Under the pieces are notes generated by a model. It did no database searches. It was given only the letters and a program-made list of their open reading frames with translations, and was not told where the DNA came from. From an uncultured Lachnospiraceae bacterium (GTDB taxonomy: Bacteria > Bacillota > Clostridia > Lachnospirales > Lachnospiraceae), in contig CAJUBP010000027.1 of assembly GCA_910584585.1 (NCBI GenBank), positions 22,980 through 60,259 on the forward strand: a stretch of DNA of 37,280 bases, written 5' to 3'. Shown here one piece after another: positions 23,531-31,963 of this stretch. The first letter of the stretch is position 1; each line of letters opens with the position of its first letter. A program made the translations under genes and the position numbers.

Positions 23531-24409
23531 TTAATATTTCCTGGTACTTTTCAATTCTTCGTACAGCATTACATAATTTTCATACCGGAAAGGACTGATG
23601 GCTCCTTCTTCCAAGGCCTGTTTCACACGGCAGTCCGGCTCGTGAATATGGCTGCAGCCCTGAAATCTGCACAAAGGCTCATATTTCCTGAATTCCCGGA
23701 AATACGACTGCAAGTCCTGATGCCCGATTCCGGTCAGATAGATGGAACTAAAGCCTGGGGTATCCATAATGTAGGTCTGATCCTGGATACGGATAAGCTG
23801 GGAATGACGGGTGGTGTGCCTGCCACGTTCAATTTTCCCGCTGATATCTCCAGTTTCCATCTGCGCCTTGGGCTGCAGCAGATTAATCAGAGAGGATTTT
23901 CCTACCCCGGAGGGGCCTGCCACGGTTGTGGTTTTTTTCTCTAAGATCTGGAGAAGCTCTCCGATTCCCTGCTCTTTTTGGGCGCTGACAAAGAGAACTT
24001 CGTAGCCGCAGCTTCCGTATATTTCCCGCAGGTTCAGCAATTCCTCTTCTCTCACCAGATCCCGCTTGTTAAAACAGATCACTGTTTTTACCTGCTGCTG
24101 TTCCATCATAATCAAAAACCGATCCAGCAGGTTGAAATTAGGCTTTGGTTTGTCCGCCGCAAAAATCACAAGAGCCTGATCCACATTTGCCACTGCAGGG
24201 CGGATCAGGGCATTTTCCCGCTTTCGGATTCTGACAATATTGCCGGTCTTTTCTTCCATGCTGATAGGTTCCATCTCTACATTGTCCCCCACCAGAGGTT
24301 TTATTTTCTCTTTTCTGAAAATTCCTTTTGCCTTGCATTCAAAGATTCCGGCTTCTGCTGTATGCACATAGTAGAAGCCGGCAATCCCTTTCACAATTTT
24401 TCCCTGCAT
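23531..24409 (-). CDS. rsgA: Ribosome assembly GTPase RsgA
   Basis: This 292-residue circularly permuted GTPase matures the 30S subunit. It has an N-terminal OB fold, then G4 NKRD (114-117) ahead of G1 GPSGVGKSS (165-173) and G3 DTPGF (216-220), the permuted order that defines the family. The C-terminal zinc site is Cys247, Cys252, His254 and Cys260 (C-GCSH-EPDC). It lies 22 bases after the PASTA kinase gene. The kinase-RsgA order is conserved in Firmicutes, and RsgA homologues are reported phosphorylation substrates of such kinases. Confidence 0.97.
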   Translation of the reverse strand: MQGKIVKGIAGFYYVHTAEAGIFECKAKGIFRKEKIKPLVGDNVEMEPISMEEKTGNIVRIRKRENALIRPAVANVDQALVIFAADKPKPNFNLLDRFLIMMEQQQVKTVICFNKRDLVREEELLNLREIYGSCGYEVLFVSAQKEQGIGELLQILEKKTTTVAGPSGVGKSSLINLLQPKAQMETGDISGKIERGRHTTRHSQLIRIQDQTYIMDTPGFSSIYLTGIGHQDLQSYFREFRKYEPLCRFQGCSHIHEPDCRVKQALEEGAISPFRYENYVMLYEELKSTRKY

Positions 24410-24431
24410 CTTTCACTTCCCATGGCTCTTC

Positions 24432-26522
24432 TTAATTCTGGGTAAACGCAACGCCGTCAATGGTTGTCTGATCGGTTTCTGTGATCTCCGCGTCATCTTC
24501 GTCCCGATAAACCCATTCCCAGTCAATGACAAAATATCCCTGGCTGCAGTTTTCAATATTGGACGCATTTACCGTAAAGGGGAATGAGGTTGCGGTCCAG
24601 GAGCTGATGACGTCGTTTCCTTCTGATTTGTAGAGGGTGATATTGGCCTCTACACGGATCGCGTCTTCGGGAATACTTCTGGGAAGATCAATATTATAAT
24701 TATTCAGAGAATAATACTGAGTTGTGATCTTTTTGCCCAGACTGATGGTCAATGTCACCTGGGTTCCCTGTTCCACCACTTTGCCGGGAGCAATGCTCTG
24801 TCCCATTACATTTCCTTCCGGTATCTCGTCGCTGTAATCGGAAGAAGTGCTCGCAACTGTAATCCCTGCCGCTTCCATTTCCGCCCTGGCCTCCGCCTCT
24901 GGCTTATTCCATACATCCGGCATATTCACCGTTTCTCTTCCTTTGCTTAATATCACTGTGACAGTGTCTCCCTTTTTCACTTTAGCTCCTGCCTCCGGAC
25001 TTTGGGAAATCACCTGATCATTGGGAATCGAGTTGTCAGACTGGTAATCGAACACCGGCACCAGACTGGCATTGCGCAATGTGGTTTCCGCGTCTCCTTT
25101 GGTCTTGCCTTTGACATCGGGCACATCAAATTCTCCCGGGCCGCTGCTGATGATAACCCGGATTGTGGTGTTTTTCTCCACCATGGCTCCCTTTTCTTCG
25201 CTCTGGGATATAATCTGTCCTTCCGGATATTCTTCGGAGGATTCCTCTCCATCCCTGTCAATTCCAAGCTTCATCTGATTCAGCGCGTCTTTTGCCTCAT
25301 CAAAGGTATAGCCTCTTAAATCGATCATCTCCACTTTCTCGGATTCTTCTTCCTTTTCCTCATCTTCCTTCTCTGTCTCTGTCTTGATCTCCGGCTCTTT
25401 TTTCTCTTTCTCTCCGCCTCCGAACTTAAACAGCCCCAGGAAGCTTCCGCCGATATAGATGATAATGGCAACAATCACCACTGCCGCCACAATTCCCATA
25501 ATCGTAACGGCTTTCTCCATTTTCGGATTCAGAAACCCTTCGTCGTCCTCATCCTCGTCCTCTTCTTCCTCATCCTCGTCTTCCATCTCTTCCTGATAAT
25601 AAATATTTCTGGTCTGCTGCTTGATGCTTTCCACTTCCTCCGACTTCATGACCCGCGTCTTGTCCTGCTGTCCAAGGGGCACCATCACCACAAAATCTTC
25701 ATCCGGGCTGATTAACGCTTTCTTCAAATCGATCAGCAAATCGCTGATGCTGTCATAGCGCCTGTCCGGACTTTTCTGGGTGCATTTTAAAATGATTTTT
25801 TCCATGCTGATGGGAAGATTGGGGGCAAAGGCGCTCGGCGCCACCATTTCCTCCTGCAGATGCTGAATAGCCACCGCCACTGTGGACTCCCCGTCAAAGG
25901 GCACCCGGCCTGTTACCATCTCATACATCACAATTCCAAGGGAATAAATATCGGTTTTTCCATCCACAAACCCGTTTCTGGCCTGCTCGGGAGAAGCGTA
26001 ATGCACGGAGCCCATCACGTCGGAACTGATGGTATTATTCGTCGCTGCTTTGGCGATCCCGAAGTCCGTTACCTTGACCTTTCCCTCGGTAGAAATAATA
26101 ATATTCTGCGGCTTGATGTCACGGTGAATAATATGCTTGTTATGCGCCGCTTCAATTCCTCTGCCTACCTGAATGGCAATGCTGACGGCCTCCTTAAAGG
26201 AAAGCTGCCCTTTTTTCTCAATATACGTTTTCAGGGTAATCCCTTCTACATATTCCATCACGATATAATGGATGGAATTCTCGCTTCCCACGTCGTAAAT
26301 ATTTACGATATTCGGATGTTCCAGACCTGCCGCAGACTGGGCTTCCGTGCGGAACTTGGTCACAAAATTCACATCATCGGAAAATTCCTGTTTCAGAACC
26401 TTAATTCCCACATAACGCCCCAGGGTATGATCTTTGGCTTTATACACATCGGACATTCCGCCGCTTCCTGCTTTTCCTACGATTTCATATCTGTCTGCCA
26501 GATAGACTCCTTCTTTTAACAT
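24432..26522 (-). CDS. prkC: PASTA-domain Ser/Thr protein kinase (PrkC/PknB type)
   Basis: This 696-residue membrane kinase has a cytoplasmic kinase domain (about 12-275) with catalytic K41, HRDIKPQN (133-140) and DFG (153-155). It is followed by a very acidic linker (a run of Glu/Asp before GFLNPKMEKA), one transmembrane helix (IMGIVAAVVIVAIIIYIGG) and three extracellular PASTA domains. PASTA domains bind muropeptides or lipid II and couple cell-wall status or germination signals to phosphorylation. After the third PASTA an extra domain of roughly 100 residues (QYYSLNNYNIDLP to the end) looks beta-rich and is not part of the basic family layout. Its ATG overlaps the phosphatase stop by 7 bases, so opposing enzymes are co-expressed. 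Confidence 0.96.
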   Translation of the reverse strand: MLKEGVYLADRYEIVGKAGSGGMSDVYKAKDHTLGRYVGIKVLKQEFSDDVNFVTKFRTEAQSAAGLEHPNIVNIYDVGSENSIHYIVMEYVEGITLKTYIEKKGQLSFKEAVSIAIQVGRGIEAAHNKHIIHRDIKPQNIIISTEGKVKVTDFGIAKAATNNTISSDVMGSVHYASPEQARNGFVDGKTDIYSLGIVMYEMVTGRVPFDGESTVAVAIQHLQEEMVAPSAFAPNLPISMEKIILKCTQKSPDRRYDSISDLLIDLKKALISPDEDFVVMVPLGQQDKTRVMKSEEVESIKQQTRNIYYQEEMEDEDEEEEDEDEDDEGFLNPKMEKAVTIMGIVAAVVIVAIIIYIGGSFLGLFKFGGGEKEKKEPEIKTETEKEDEEKEEESEKVEMIDLRGYTFDEAKDALNQMKLGIDRDGEESSEEYPEGQIISQSEEKGAMVEKNTTIRVIISSGPGEFDVPDVKGKTKGDAETTLRNASLVPVFDYQSDNSIPNDQVISQSPEAGAKVKKGDTVTVILSKGRETVNMPDVWNKPEAEARAEMEAAGITVASTSSDYSDEIPEGNVMGQSIAPGKVVEQGTQVTLTISLGKKITTQYYSLNNYNIDLPRSIPEDAIRVEANITLYKSEGNDVISSWTATSFPFTVNASNIENCSQGYFVIDWEWVYRDEDDAEITETDQTTIDGVAFTQN

Positions 26523-27262
26523 ATTTTCACCTCACCTGAAAATGGTTCTGTCAAAATCACTGTAATATTATCATTTCCGCCGTAATCATTGGCTGCTTCG
26601 ATCAGCTCTTCCACGGCGTCCTCTATCTTCTGCTTTTCCTTTATAATCTCAAAAATTTCCTCATCTTCCAGCATATCCGTCAGGCCGTCAGAGCACATCA
26701 GAATCTGGTCTCCTTCTTTCAGCTCCACTTCAAAAAAGTCCACCTCTATCCCGTATCCTCCGCCTACGGCCCTGGTTATGATATTCCGATCCGGATGCAG
26801 CCTGGCCGCTTCCGGGGAAATCTCTCCCCTGCGCACCATCTCCTGCACATAGGAATGATCTCTGGTAATCTGGGTAAAAGAATCCCTTCCGGCCAAATAC
26901 AGCCGGCTGTCGCCTACATTGGCCACGCACAACTCCCGATCCCGTATAGTCGCCGCCACCACAGTAGTTCCCATCCCTTCCAGATCAATATCTGTCTGGG
27001 CCCTTTCCATCACGGCCCGATTGGCCTCGCCGATTGCCTGGCGGATCACAGCAACCGGCATTGTGTCACTGTTTTTCCGCACAGAATCCACAATTACCTC
27101 CACCGTATACCTGGAGGCATAGTCTCCGGCATTGTGGCCGCCCATCCCGTCCGCTAAAATAAACAGATTCGGCAGATTTCCAACCGGAGTCTCTGAAGTA
27201 TACTTATAGTCCTGATTCATATCCCGTCTTCTCCCTGTATCCGTTTTGGAAAAAGTCTTCAT
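26516..27262 (-). CDS. prpC: PP2C-family Ser/Thr phosphatase (Stp/PrpC)
   Basis: This 248-residue PPM-type phosphatase has the metal-binding motifs RDMNQD, LADGMGGHNAGDYAS, MCSDGLTDML and GGNDNITVI, all with intact Asp residues. It reverses the phosphorylation made by the neighbouring PASTA kinase. It overlaps rlmN by ATGA at its start and the kinase by 7 bases at its end, so the three are tightly coupled. Confidence 0.96.
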   Translation of the reverse strand: MKTFSKTDTGRRRDMNQDYKYTSETPVGNLPNLFILADGMGGHNAGDYASRYTVEVIVDSVRKNSDTMPVAVIRQAIGEANRAVMERAQTDIDLEGMGTTVVAATIRDRELCVANVGDSRLYLAGRDSFTQITRDHSYVQEMVRRGEISPEAARLHPDRNIITRAVGGGYGIEVDFFEVELKEGDQILMCSDGLTDMLEDEEIFEIIKEKQKIEDAVEELIEAANDYGGNDNITVILTEPFSGEVKIC

Positions 27263-28305
27263 ATCTTCCCCTGCCTTTCTGAAAATTTCTTTCGCAATTG
27301 TCCACAGGCCCCGTCAATATCTCTGCCCATTTCCCTTCTTATAGTAACATTTATTCCATATTTTTCAAGTTTATTTTTGAAATTCAAAATAGTCTCGGAG
27401 TTTGGCTGCCGGTAATCCCGCTCTTTTATGGGATTCACCGGGATCAGATTTACGTGGCAGTTGATTCCCCGGATCAGCGCTCCAAGCCGCCCGGCGTCCT
27501 CATTGCTGTCGTTGACGCCTTCCACCAGGCTGTATTCAAAAGTAATCCGCCGCCCTGTCTTCGCAAAATAATCTCTGCAGGCTTTCACCACTTGATGAAT
27601 CTCATATTTTTTTGCCACCGGCATCAGTTCCATGCGCTTTTCCTGGGAAGACGCGTGAAGAGACAATGCCAGAGTAATCTGAAGTTTTTCCTCCGCCAGC
27701 CGGTACATGGCCGGCACAATGCCGCAGGTGGAAACCGTAAGATTCCGCTGGCTGATATTTATTCCGTTTTCATCTGATATCAGCCGGATAAATTTCAGAA
27801 GATTCTCATAATTGTCCAAAGGCTCTCCTGTTCCCATGACTACCACATGAGATACCCGCTCCCCGGTATCTTTCTGTATCTGATAAACCTGATCCAACAT
27901 CTCCGCCGGGGTAAGATTTCTCACGAAACCGCCCAGGGCGGAAGCGCAGAATCTGCATCCCATCCGGCAACCTGCCTGGGAGGAAATACACACACTGTTT
28001 CCATGATGATATTTCATCCAGACGCTTTCCACCACATTGCCGTCGGGCAGGGCAAAGAGATATTTTCTGGTTCCATCTATTTCAGAACACTGCACATCTT
28101 CCTGCCGCAGCACAGTCAATTCACATGTATTTATTAATTTTTCCTTTAATTTCTTTGAAATATCCGTCATTTCCTCAAATGTTTCCGCATGCTTCACATG
28201 CAGCCAGGGATAGATCTGCTTCGCCCGAAAGGGCTTCTCCCCCAGGGAGGCCAGAAATCCGCCCAGTTCCTTTTGATTCCATGACTTTATATCTGCTTTT
28301 TCCAT
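27259..28305 (-). CDS. rlmN: 23S rRNA (A2503)-C2 / tRNA A37 methyltransferase RlmN
   Basis: This 348-residue radical-SAM methyltransferase has the cluster motif CRMGCRFC (CxxxCxxC) in SSQAGCRMGCRFCAS. The C-terminal catalytic Cys is in the usual region (DGACGQL). It methylates A2503 in the peptidyl-transferase centre and A37 of some tRNAs. An upstream TTG gives five extra residues, but AGAGGA lies inside that extension, 4 bases from the ATG at 28305 (MEKADIKSW), which I take as the start. It begins about 11 bases after the rsmB stop and overlaps the phosphatase by 4 bases. Confidence 0.95.
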   Translation of the reverse strand: MEKADIKSWNQKELGGFLASLGEKPFRAKQIYPWLHVKHAETFEEMTDISKKLKEKLINTCELTVLRQEDVQCSEIDGTRKYLFALPDGNVVESVWMKYHHGNSVCISSQAGCRMGCRFCASALGGFVRNLTPAEMLDQVYQIQKDTGERVSHVVVMGTGEPLDNYENLLKFIRLISDENGINISQRNLTVSTCGIVPAMYRLAEEKLQITLALSLHASSQEKRMELMPVAKKYEIHQVVKACRDYFAKTGRRITFEYSLVEGVNDSNEDAGRLGALIRGINCHVNLIPVNPIKERDYRQPNSETILNFKNKLEKYGINVTIRREMGRDIDGACGQLRKKFSERQGKI

Positions 28306-28316
28306 AGCTTCCTCTA

Positions 28317-29657
28317 TCAATTTTCTGTAACAGTCCAGATACCTTCACTGTTACAATTTCTCACAAATTTTGCCAAAAAGAATCCGTCGCAGATTCCTTT
28401 TTCCGGTAAAATCTGCTGCTGCTTTTCCAGAGAAAATTCCGGATGTTCCTCTAAGAACCATGCCGTATTCTCCTGATTCTCACCAGGGTTGATGGTGCAG
28501 GTGCTGTAAAGCAGCGTCCCGCCCTTTTTCACATACTGGCATACGGTATTCAGTATTTCCCGCTGAAGAGACGCCAGCTCTTTGCATGCTTCTTGCGTCA
28601 CTTTATATTTAATGTCGGCTTTTTTCCCCAGAACTCCAAGACCGGAACAGGGCAGATCCGCAATGACAACATCGGCCTGTCCTATTAATTCCGGATCCGG
28701 TATCCGGGCATCTGCCTGCAAAGCGCGAATATTGGAAAGCTGGCAGCGGTCAATGTTCTCCTGAATCAGAGCAACTTTGCCAGAACTTAAATCCCTGGCC
28801 TCCACCATTCCGGTTCCATGCATCAGTTCCGCCGCATGGATGCTCTTGCCTCCGGGAGCCGCACAGACATCCACCACAAAACTGTGTTCTTTCGGCGCGG
28901 CCCACAGGCCTGCTCTCACGGAACTTAAGTCCTGCACATGGAATTTGCCCTCCCGAAAAGCCGGAATTTTCTCCAAAAAATCATAATTTTTAATCCGTAA
29001 AACGTTTTCCAGCTCAGATTCTTCCACCTGAATCTGAGCTTCCTCTAATTCTTTTTTCAATTCTTCTCTCGTTGTTTTTAAGGGATTCACCACAATAGCA
29101 GCGGGCGTCTCTGTCAGAAACGCTTCCAGAAATCCTTCGATTTGCTCCAGAGAATAAGATTGCCGCCACAACTTTAGAATCCACATCGGCATAGAGCCGG
29201 CAATGGAAAGATACTCCAAAGGTTCCTTCTCTTTGTCCGGCATGGGAAGAAAGTCAAGATTTCGGCTGACACTGCGCAATACGCCGTTGACAAAGCCCTT
29301 CAGATTCCGGAATCCCCGCTTCTGCGCCAGCTTCACCGCCTCATTGCAGGCAGCGGAAGCCGGAACGGCGTCCATATATTTCAGTTCATAGACGCCGCTC
29401 CTTAAGATGCAGCGGATCACTGGCTTCATTTTATTTACTTTCACGCTGGAACATTGATTCAGCACATAATCGATCCAAATCATATGCTCCAGCGTGCCTT
29501 CACAGACCCGCTTGATAAAGCTCCGTTCCTGCTTAGGAAGATACCGGTATTTGTCCAGCGTATTCCGGATGGCGATGTGGCTGTACACGCCGTCACGGGT
29601 CACTGCCAGCAAAACATCCAATATCAGTTCTCTGCTGTTTATAGCGTTACTGCTCAT
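28317..29657 (-). CDS. rsmB: 16S rRNA (C967-C5) methyltransferase RsmB
   Basis: This 446-residue protein has an N-terminal NusB-like helical domain (about 1-140) and a C-terminal SAM-dependent m5C methyltransferase domain. Motifs are DVCAAPGGKS (SAM), DLPCSGLG (general-acid Cys) and YSTCTINPGEN (nucleophile Cys). It modifies C967 of 16S rRNA. It sits between the zinc peptidase (73 bases upstream) and rlmN in the operon, next to fmt and def, an order common in bacteria. Confidence 0.96.
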   Translation of the reverse strand: MSSNAINSRELILDVLLAVTRDGVYSHIAIRNTLDKYRYLPKQERSFIKRVCEGTLEHMIWIDYVLNQCSSVKVNKMKPVIRCILRSGVYELKYMDAVPASAACNEAVKLAQKRGFRNLKGFVNGVLRSVSRNLDFLPMPDKEKEPLEYLSIAGSMPMWILKLWRQSYSLEQIEGFLEAFLTETPAAIVVNPLKTTREELKKELEEAQIQVEESELENVLRIKNYDFLEKIPAFREGKFHVQDLSSVRAGLWAAPKEHSFVVDVCAAPGGKSIHAAELMHGTGMVEARDLSSGKVALIQENIDRCQLSNIRALQADARIPDPELIGQADVVIADLPCSGLGVLGKKADIKYKVTQEACKELASLQREILNTVCQYVKKGGTLLYSTCTINPGENQENTAWFLEEHPEFSLEKQQQILPEKGICDGFFLAKFVRNCNSEGIWTVTEN

Positions 29658-29730
29658 AAATCCTCCTGAATTTCCTGTGTATTGACATAAAAAAACTCAC
29701 AAATACAATTGTCAGGCAAGGGCGAAGTTG

Positions 29731-30432
29731 TCAGTCGTCTCTTCCGCCGGAGAGAATCAGAAGTCTCAGTAACTGCAGAATGGCGGAGGCTGCGCCTGCT
29801 ACGTAGGTTAAGGCTGCCGCGCCCAGAACTTTCCTGGTTCCCCGCAGCTCTTCTTCGCCCAGAATTCCGGTTTCCCCCAGAATCCGCACTGCCCGGTTGG
29901 AGGCATTAAATTCCACCGGAAGGGTTACAAGCTGAAATAATACAGTCAGGGAAAAACAGAGGATTCCAATGTTGATCAGCAGGCTTCCGGTGCTGCTGGT
30001 TATGAAAAATCCAATAACGATCAGAGGCCACGCAATAAATGAGCCGAAGTTTGCCACCGGAACGATGGCGCTGCGGATGGTTAAGGGCGCATAGGACTGC
30101 TGGTGCTGGATTGCATGGCCGCACTCGTGGGCCGCAACGCCTACCGCCGCCACAGAAGCAGAGCCGTATACGCTGTCGGAAAGCCTTAAGGTCTTATTTC
30201 TCGGATCGTAATGGTCGGTGAGGTTCCCGGAAACATGCTGAACCGTCACGTCGTAGATTCCCGCCGCGTGCAGAATGCGTTCTGCGGCCTGGGCTCCTGT
30301 CATTCCCGACATGCTGCGGACTTTATCAAATTTGTTAAATGTAGTTTTTACTCTTGCCGACGCAATCAGACAGATGACTGCCCCGATAATCACCAGAATA
30401 TACGTTGGATCAAAATAATAATAATACGGCAT
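29731..30432 (-). CDS. Membrane zinc metallopeptidase (YugP-like)
   Basis: This 233-residue integral membrane protein has the zincin motif HECGH (102-106) within AAHECGHAIQHQ. One N-terminal helix (YILVIIGAVICLIASA) and at least two later ones (FIAWPLIVIGFFI, LLINIGILCFSLTVLFQLV) are visible. It matches the Firmicute YugP/neutral zinc metallopeptidase family. The natural substrate is unknown; membrane quality control is a guess. It starts 30 bases after fmt. Confidence 0.93.
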   Translation of the reverse strand: MPYYYYFDPTYILVIIGAVICLIASARVKTTFNKFDKVRSMSGMTGAQAAERILHAAGIYDVTVQHVSGNLTDHYDPRNKTLRLSDSVYGSASVAAVGVAAHECGHAIQHQQSYAPLTIRSAIVPVANFGSFIAWPLIVIGFFITSSTGSLLINIGILCFSLTVLFQLVTLPVEFNASNRAVRILGETGILGEEELRGTRKVLGAAALTYVAGAASAILQLLRLLILSGGRDD

Positions 30433-30462
30433 ACAAACACTCCTTTTCTTATCTTTGCATAA

Positions 30463-31440
30463 TTACCGTTTCCCCAGTTTTTTTCCGGCTTCCACGGAAA
30501 ATCCCCGCAAAAACGCATCGGCGCTGAGCCGTTTCTTGCCTTCTAACTGCAGTTCTTTCAATATCAGAATTCCCTGGCCGGTCTGCACTTCTATGGCATC
30601 TTTCATAACTCTTATAATAGTTCCCGGCTCCAAGGCTTCTCCGGTAACCGAAGCATTTCCTGATTCAATGGCTTTTTCCTGCTCATTGTCCCTTACCTCT
30701 GCCTTCCAGATTTTCAGGGTTTTCCCATCCAGGAAAGTGTATGCGCTGGGCCAGGGATTCAGCCCCCGGATCAGGCATTCCAGCTCCCGGGCAGGTTTCT
30801 TCCAGTCAATTTCGCCCAATTGCTTCCTGATCATAGAGGTGTGAGTTGCCTCTTCCTGATTCTGAGGCATATACTTCGCCGTGCCCTTTGCGATTTCCTC
30901 CAAAGTCCTGACGCAGAGCTCAGCCCCTGTCTCGGCCAGACGATCAAACAGGCTTCCTCCTGTCTCGTCCTCCCGCAGCTTTACTTCCTCTTTCAGAATC
31001 ATATCGCCGGTATCTATGCCTTCATCCATCCGCATGGTGGTCACTCCCGTTACCTTTTCTCCATGGATGACTGCCCACTGAATGGGGGCCGCTCCCCGGT
31101 ATTTTGGCAGCAGGGAAGCATGAACATTCACACAGCCGAACCTGGGCATTTCCAGAATTTCTTTGGAAAGTATCTGGCCGAAAGCCACCACCACCATAAT
31201 ATCCGCTTCCTGCTTCCTTAAATATTCCACACATTCCGGATCCCGGATCCGTTTCGGCTGATAAACCTCCAGCCCGTGGGTCAAAGCCGCTTCTTTTACC
31301 GGCGAAAACTGCATGTTTTTCCCCCGGCCTTTGGGCTTATCCGGCTGAGTCACCACCAGGGAAATCTCATGCCCGGCCTGAATCAGCGCTTCTAACGTTC
31401 CCACGGAAAAATCCGGCGTTCCCATAAAAATAATTTTCAT
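30463..31440 (-). CDS. fmt: Methionyl-tRNA formyltransferase
   Basis: This 325-residue enzyme formylates initiator Met-tRNA using 10-formyl-THF. The N-terminal formyltransferase fold starts MKIIFMGTPDFSV and holds the catalytic-loop sequence NVHASLLPKYRGAAPI. The C-terminal tRNA-binding domain is present. The frame is open for 52 further codons upstream, but these overlap def out of frame and have no family likeness, so the start is the ATG at 31440, four bases after the def stop. The def-fmt pair is a classic functional couple. Confidence 0.97.
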   Translation of the reverse strand: MKIIFMGTPDFSVGTLEALIQAGHEISLVVTQPDKPKGRGKNMQFSPVKEAALTHGLEVYQPKRIRDPECVEYLRKQEADIMVVVAFGQILSKEILEMPRFGCVNVHASLLPKYRGAAPIQWAVIHGEKVTGVTTMRMDEGIDTGDMILKEEVKLREDETGGSLFDRLAETGAELCVRTLEEIAKGTAKYMPQNQEEATHTSMIRKQLGEIDWKKPARELECLIRGLNPWPSAYTFLDGKTLKIWKAEVRDNEQEKAIESGNASVTGEALEPGTIIRVMKDAIEVQTGQGILILKELQLEGKKRLSADAFLRGFSVEAGKKLGKR

Positions 31441-31444
31441 TCCC

Positions 31445-31924
31445 TTATTCTTCCTCCTCATCCTCGTAGACCGCGTCATGCAGGGGACCTTCAATCTTCT
31501 CCACGTACATGTGGCCGTCCAGATGATCGATTTCATGGCAGAAGGCCCGGGCCAAAAGCTCCTCCCCTTCCATCTCAAACCGTTCCATATTCTCATCCCA
31601 GGCTTCGATTTTCACATAGTAAGGCCTGGTCACCACTCCCGCCTTTCCCGGCAGGCTTAAACAGCCTTCATCTCCCGTCTGCTCTCCGCGGCTTGCAATC
31701 ACCCGGGGATTGATCAGAACAATGGGGCCGTCCCCGATATCAATCACTGTCAGCCGTTTTAAAATTCCCACCTGGGGCGCGGCAAGGCCTACGCCGTTTC
31801 CATCGTACATAGTCTCTAACATATCCTCAATCAACTCTTTGATCTTGGGAGTTACCTCTTTTACCTCCCGGCACTTTTTCTTTAAAATGTCGTCACCCAA
31901 CTGGCGAATATTCCGCAGCGCCAT
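31445..31924 (-). CDS. def: Peptide deformylase
   Basis: This 159-residue Fe/Zn hydrolase removes the formyl group from nascent proteins. All three motifs are present: GVGLAAPQVG (44-53), EGCLS (86-90) and HEIDH (130-134), supplying the Cys and two His metal ligands and the catalytic Glu. It lies 39 bases after priA and 4 bases before fmt. Confidence 0.97.
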   Translation of the reverse strand: MALRNIRQLGDDILKKKCREVKEVTPKIKELIEDMLETMYDGNGVGLAAPQVGILKRLTVIDIGDGPIVLINPRVIASRGEQTGDEGCLSLPGKAGVVTRPYYVKIEAWDENMERFEMEGEELLARAFCHEIDHLDGHMYVEKIEGPLHDAVYEDEEEE

Positions 31925-31963
31925 ATTCCTCTTCCTCCTTCATCAAACACTAACATGCTGTCT

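Noticed and set aside
31441..31596. N-terminal extension of Fmt by 52 residues
   Set aside because: The extension overlaps def out of frame and has no family similarity. The ATG at 31440 gives the standard MKIIFMGTPDF start.
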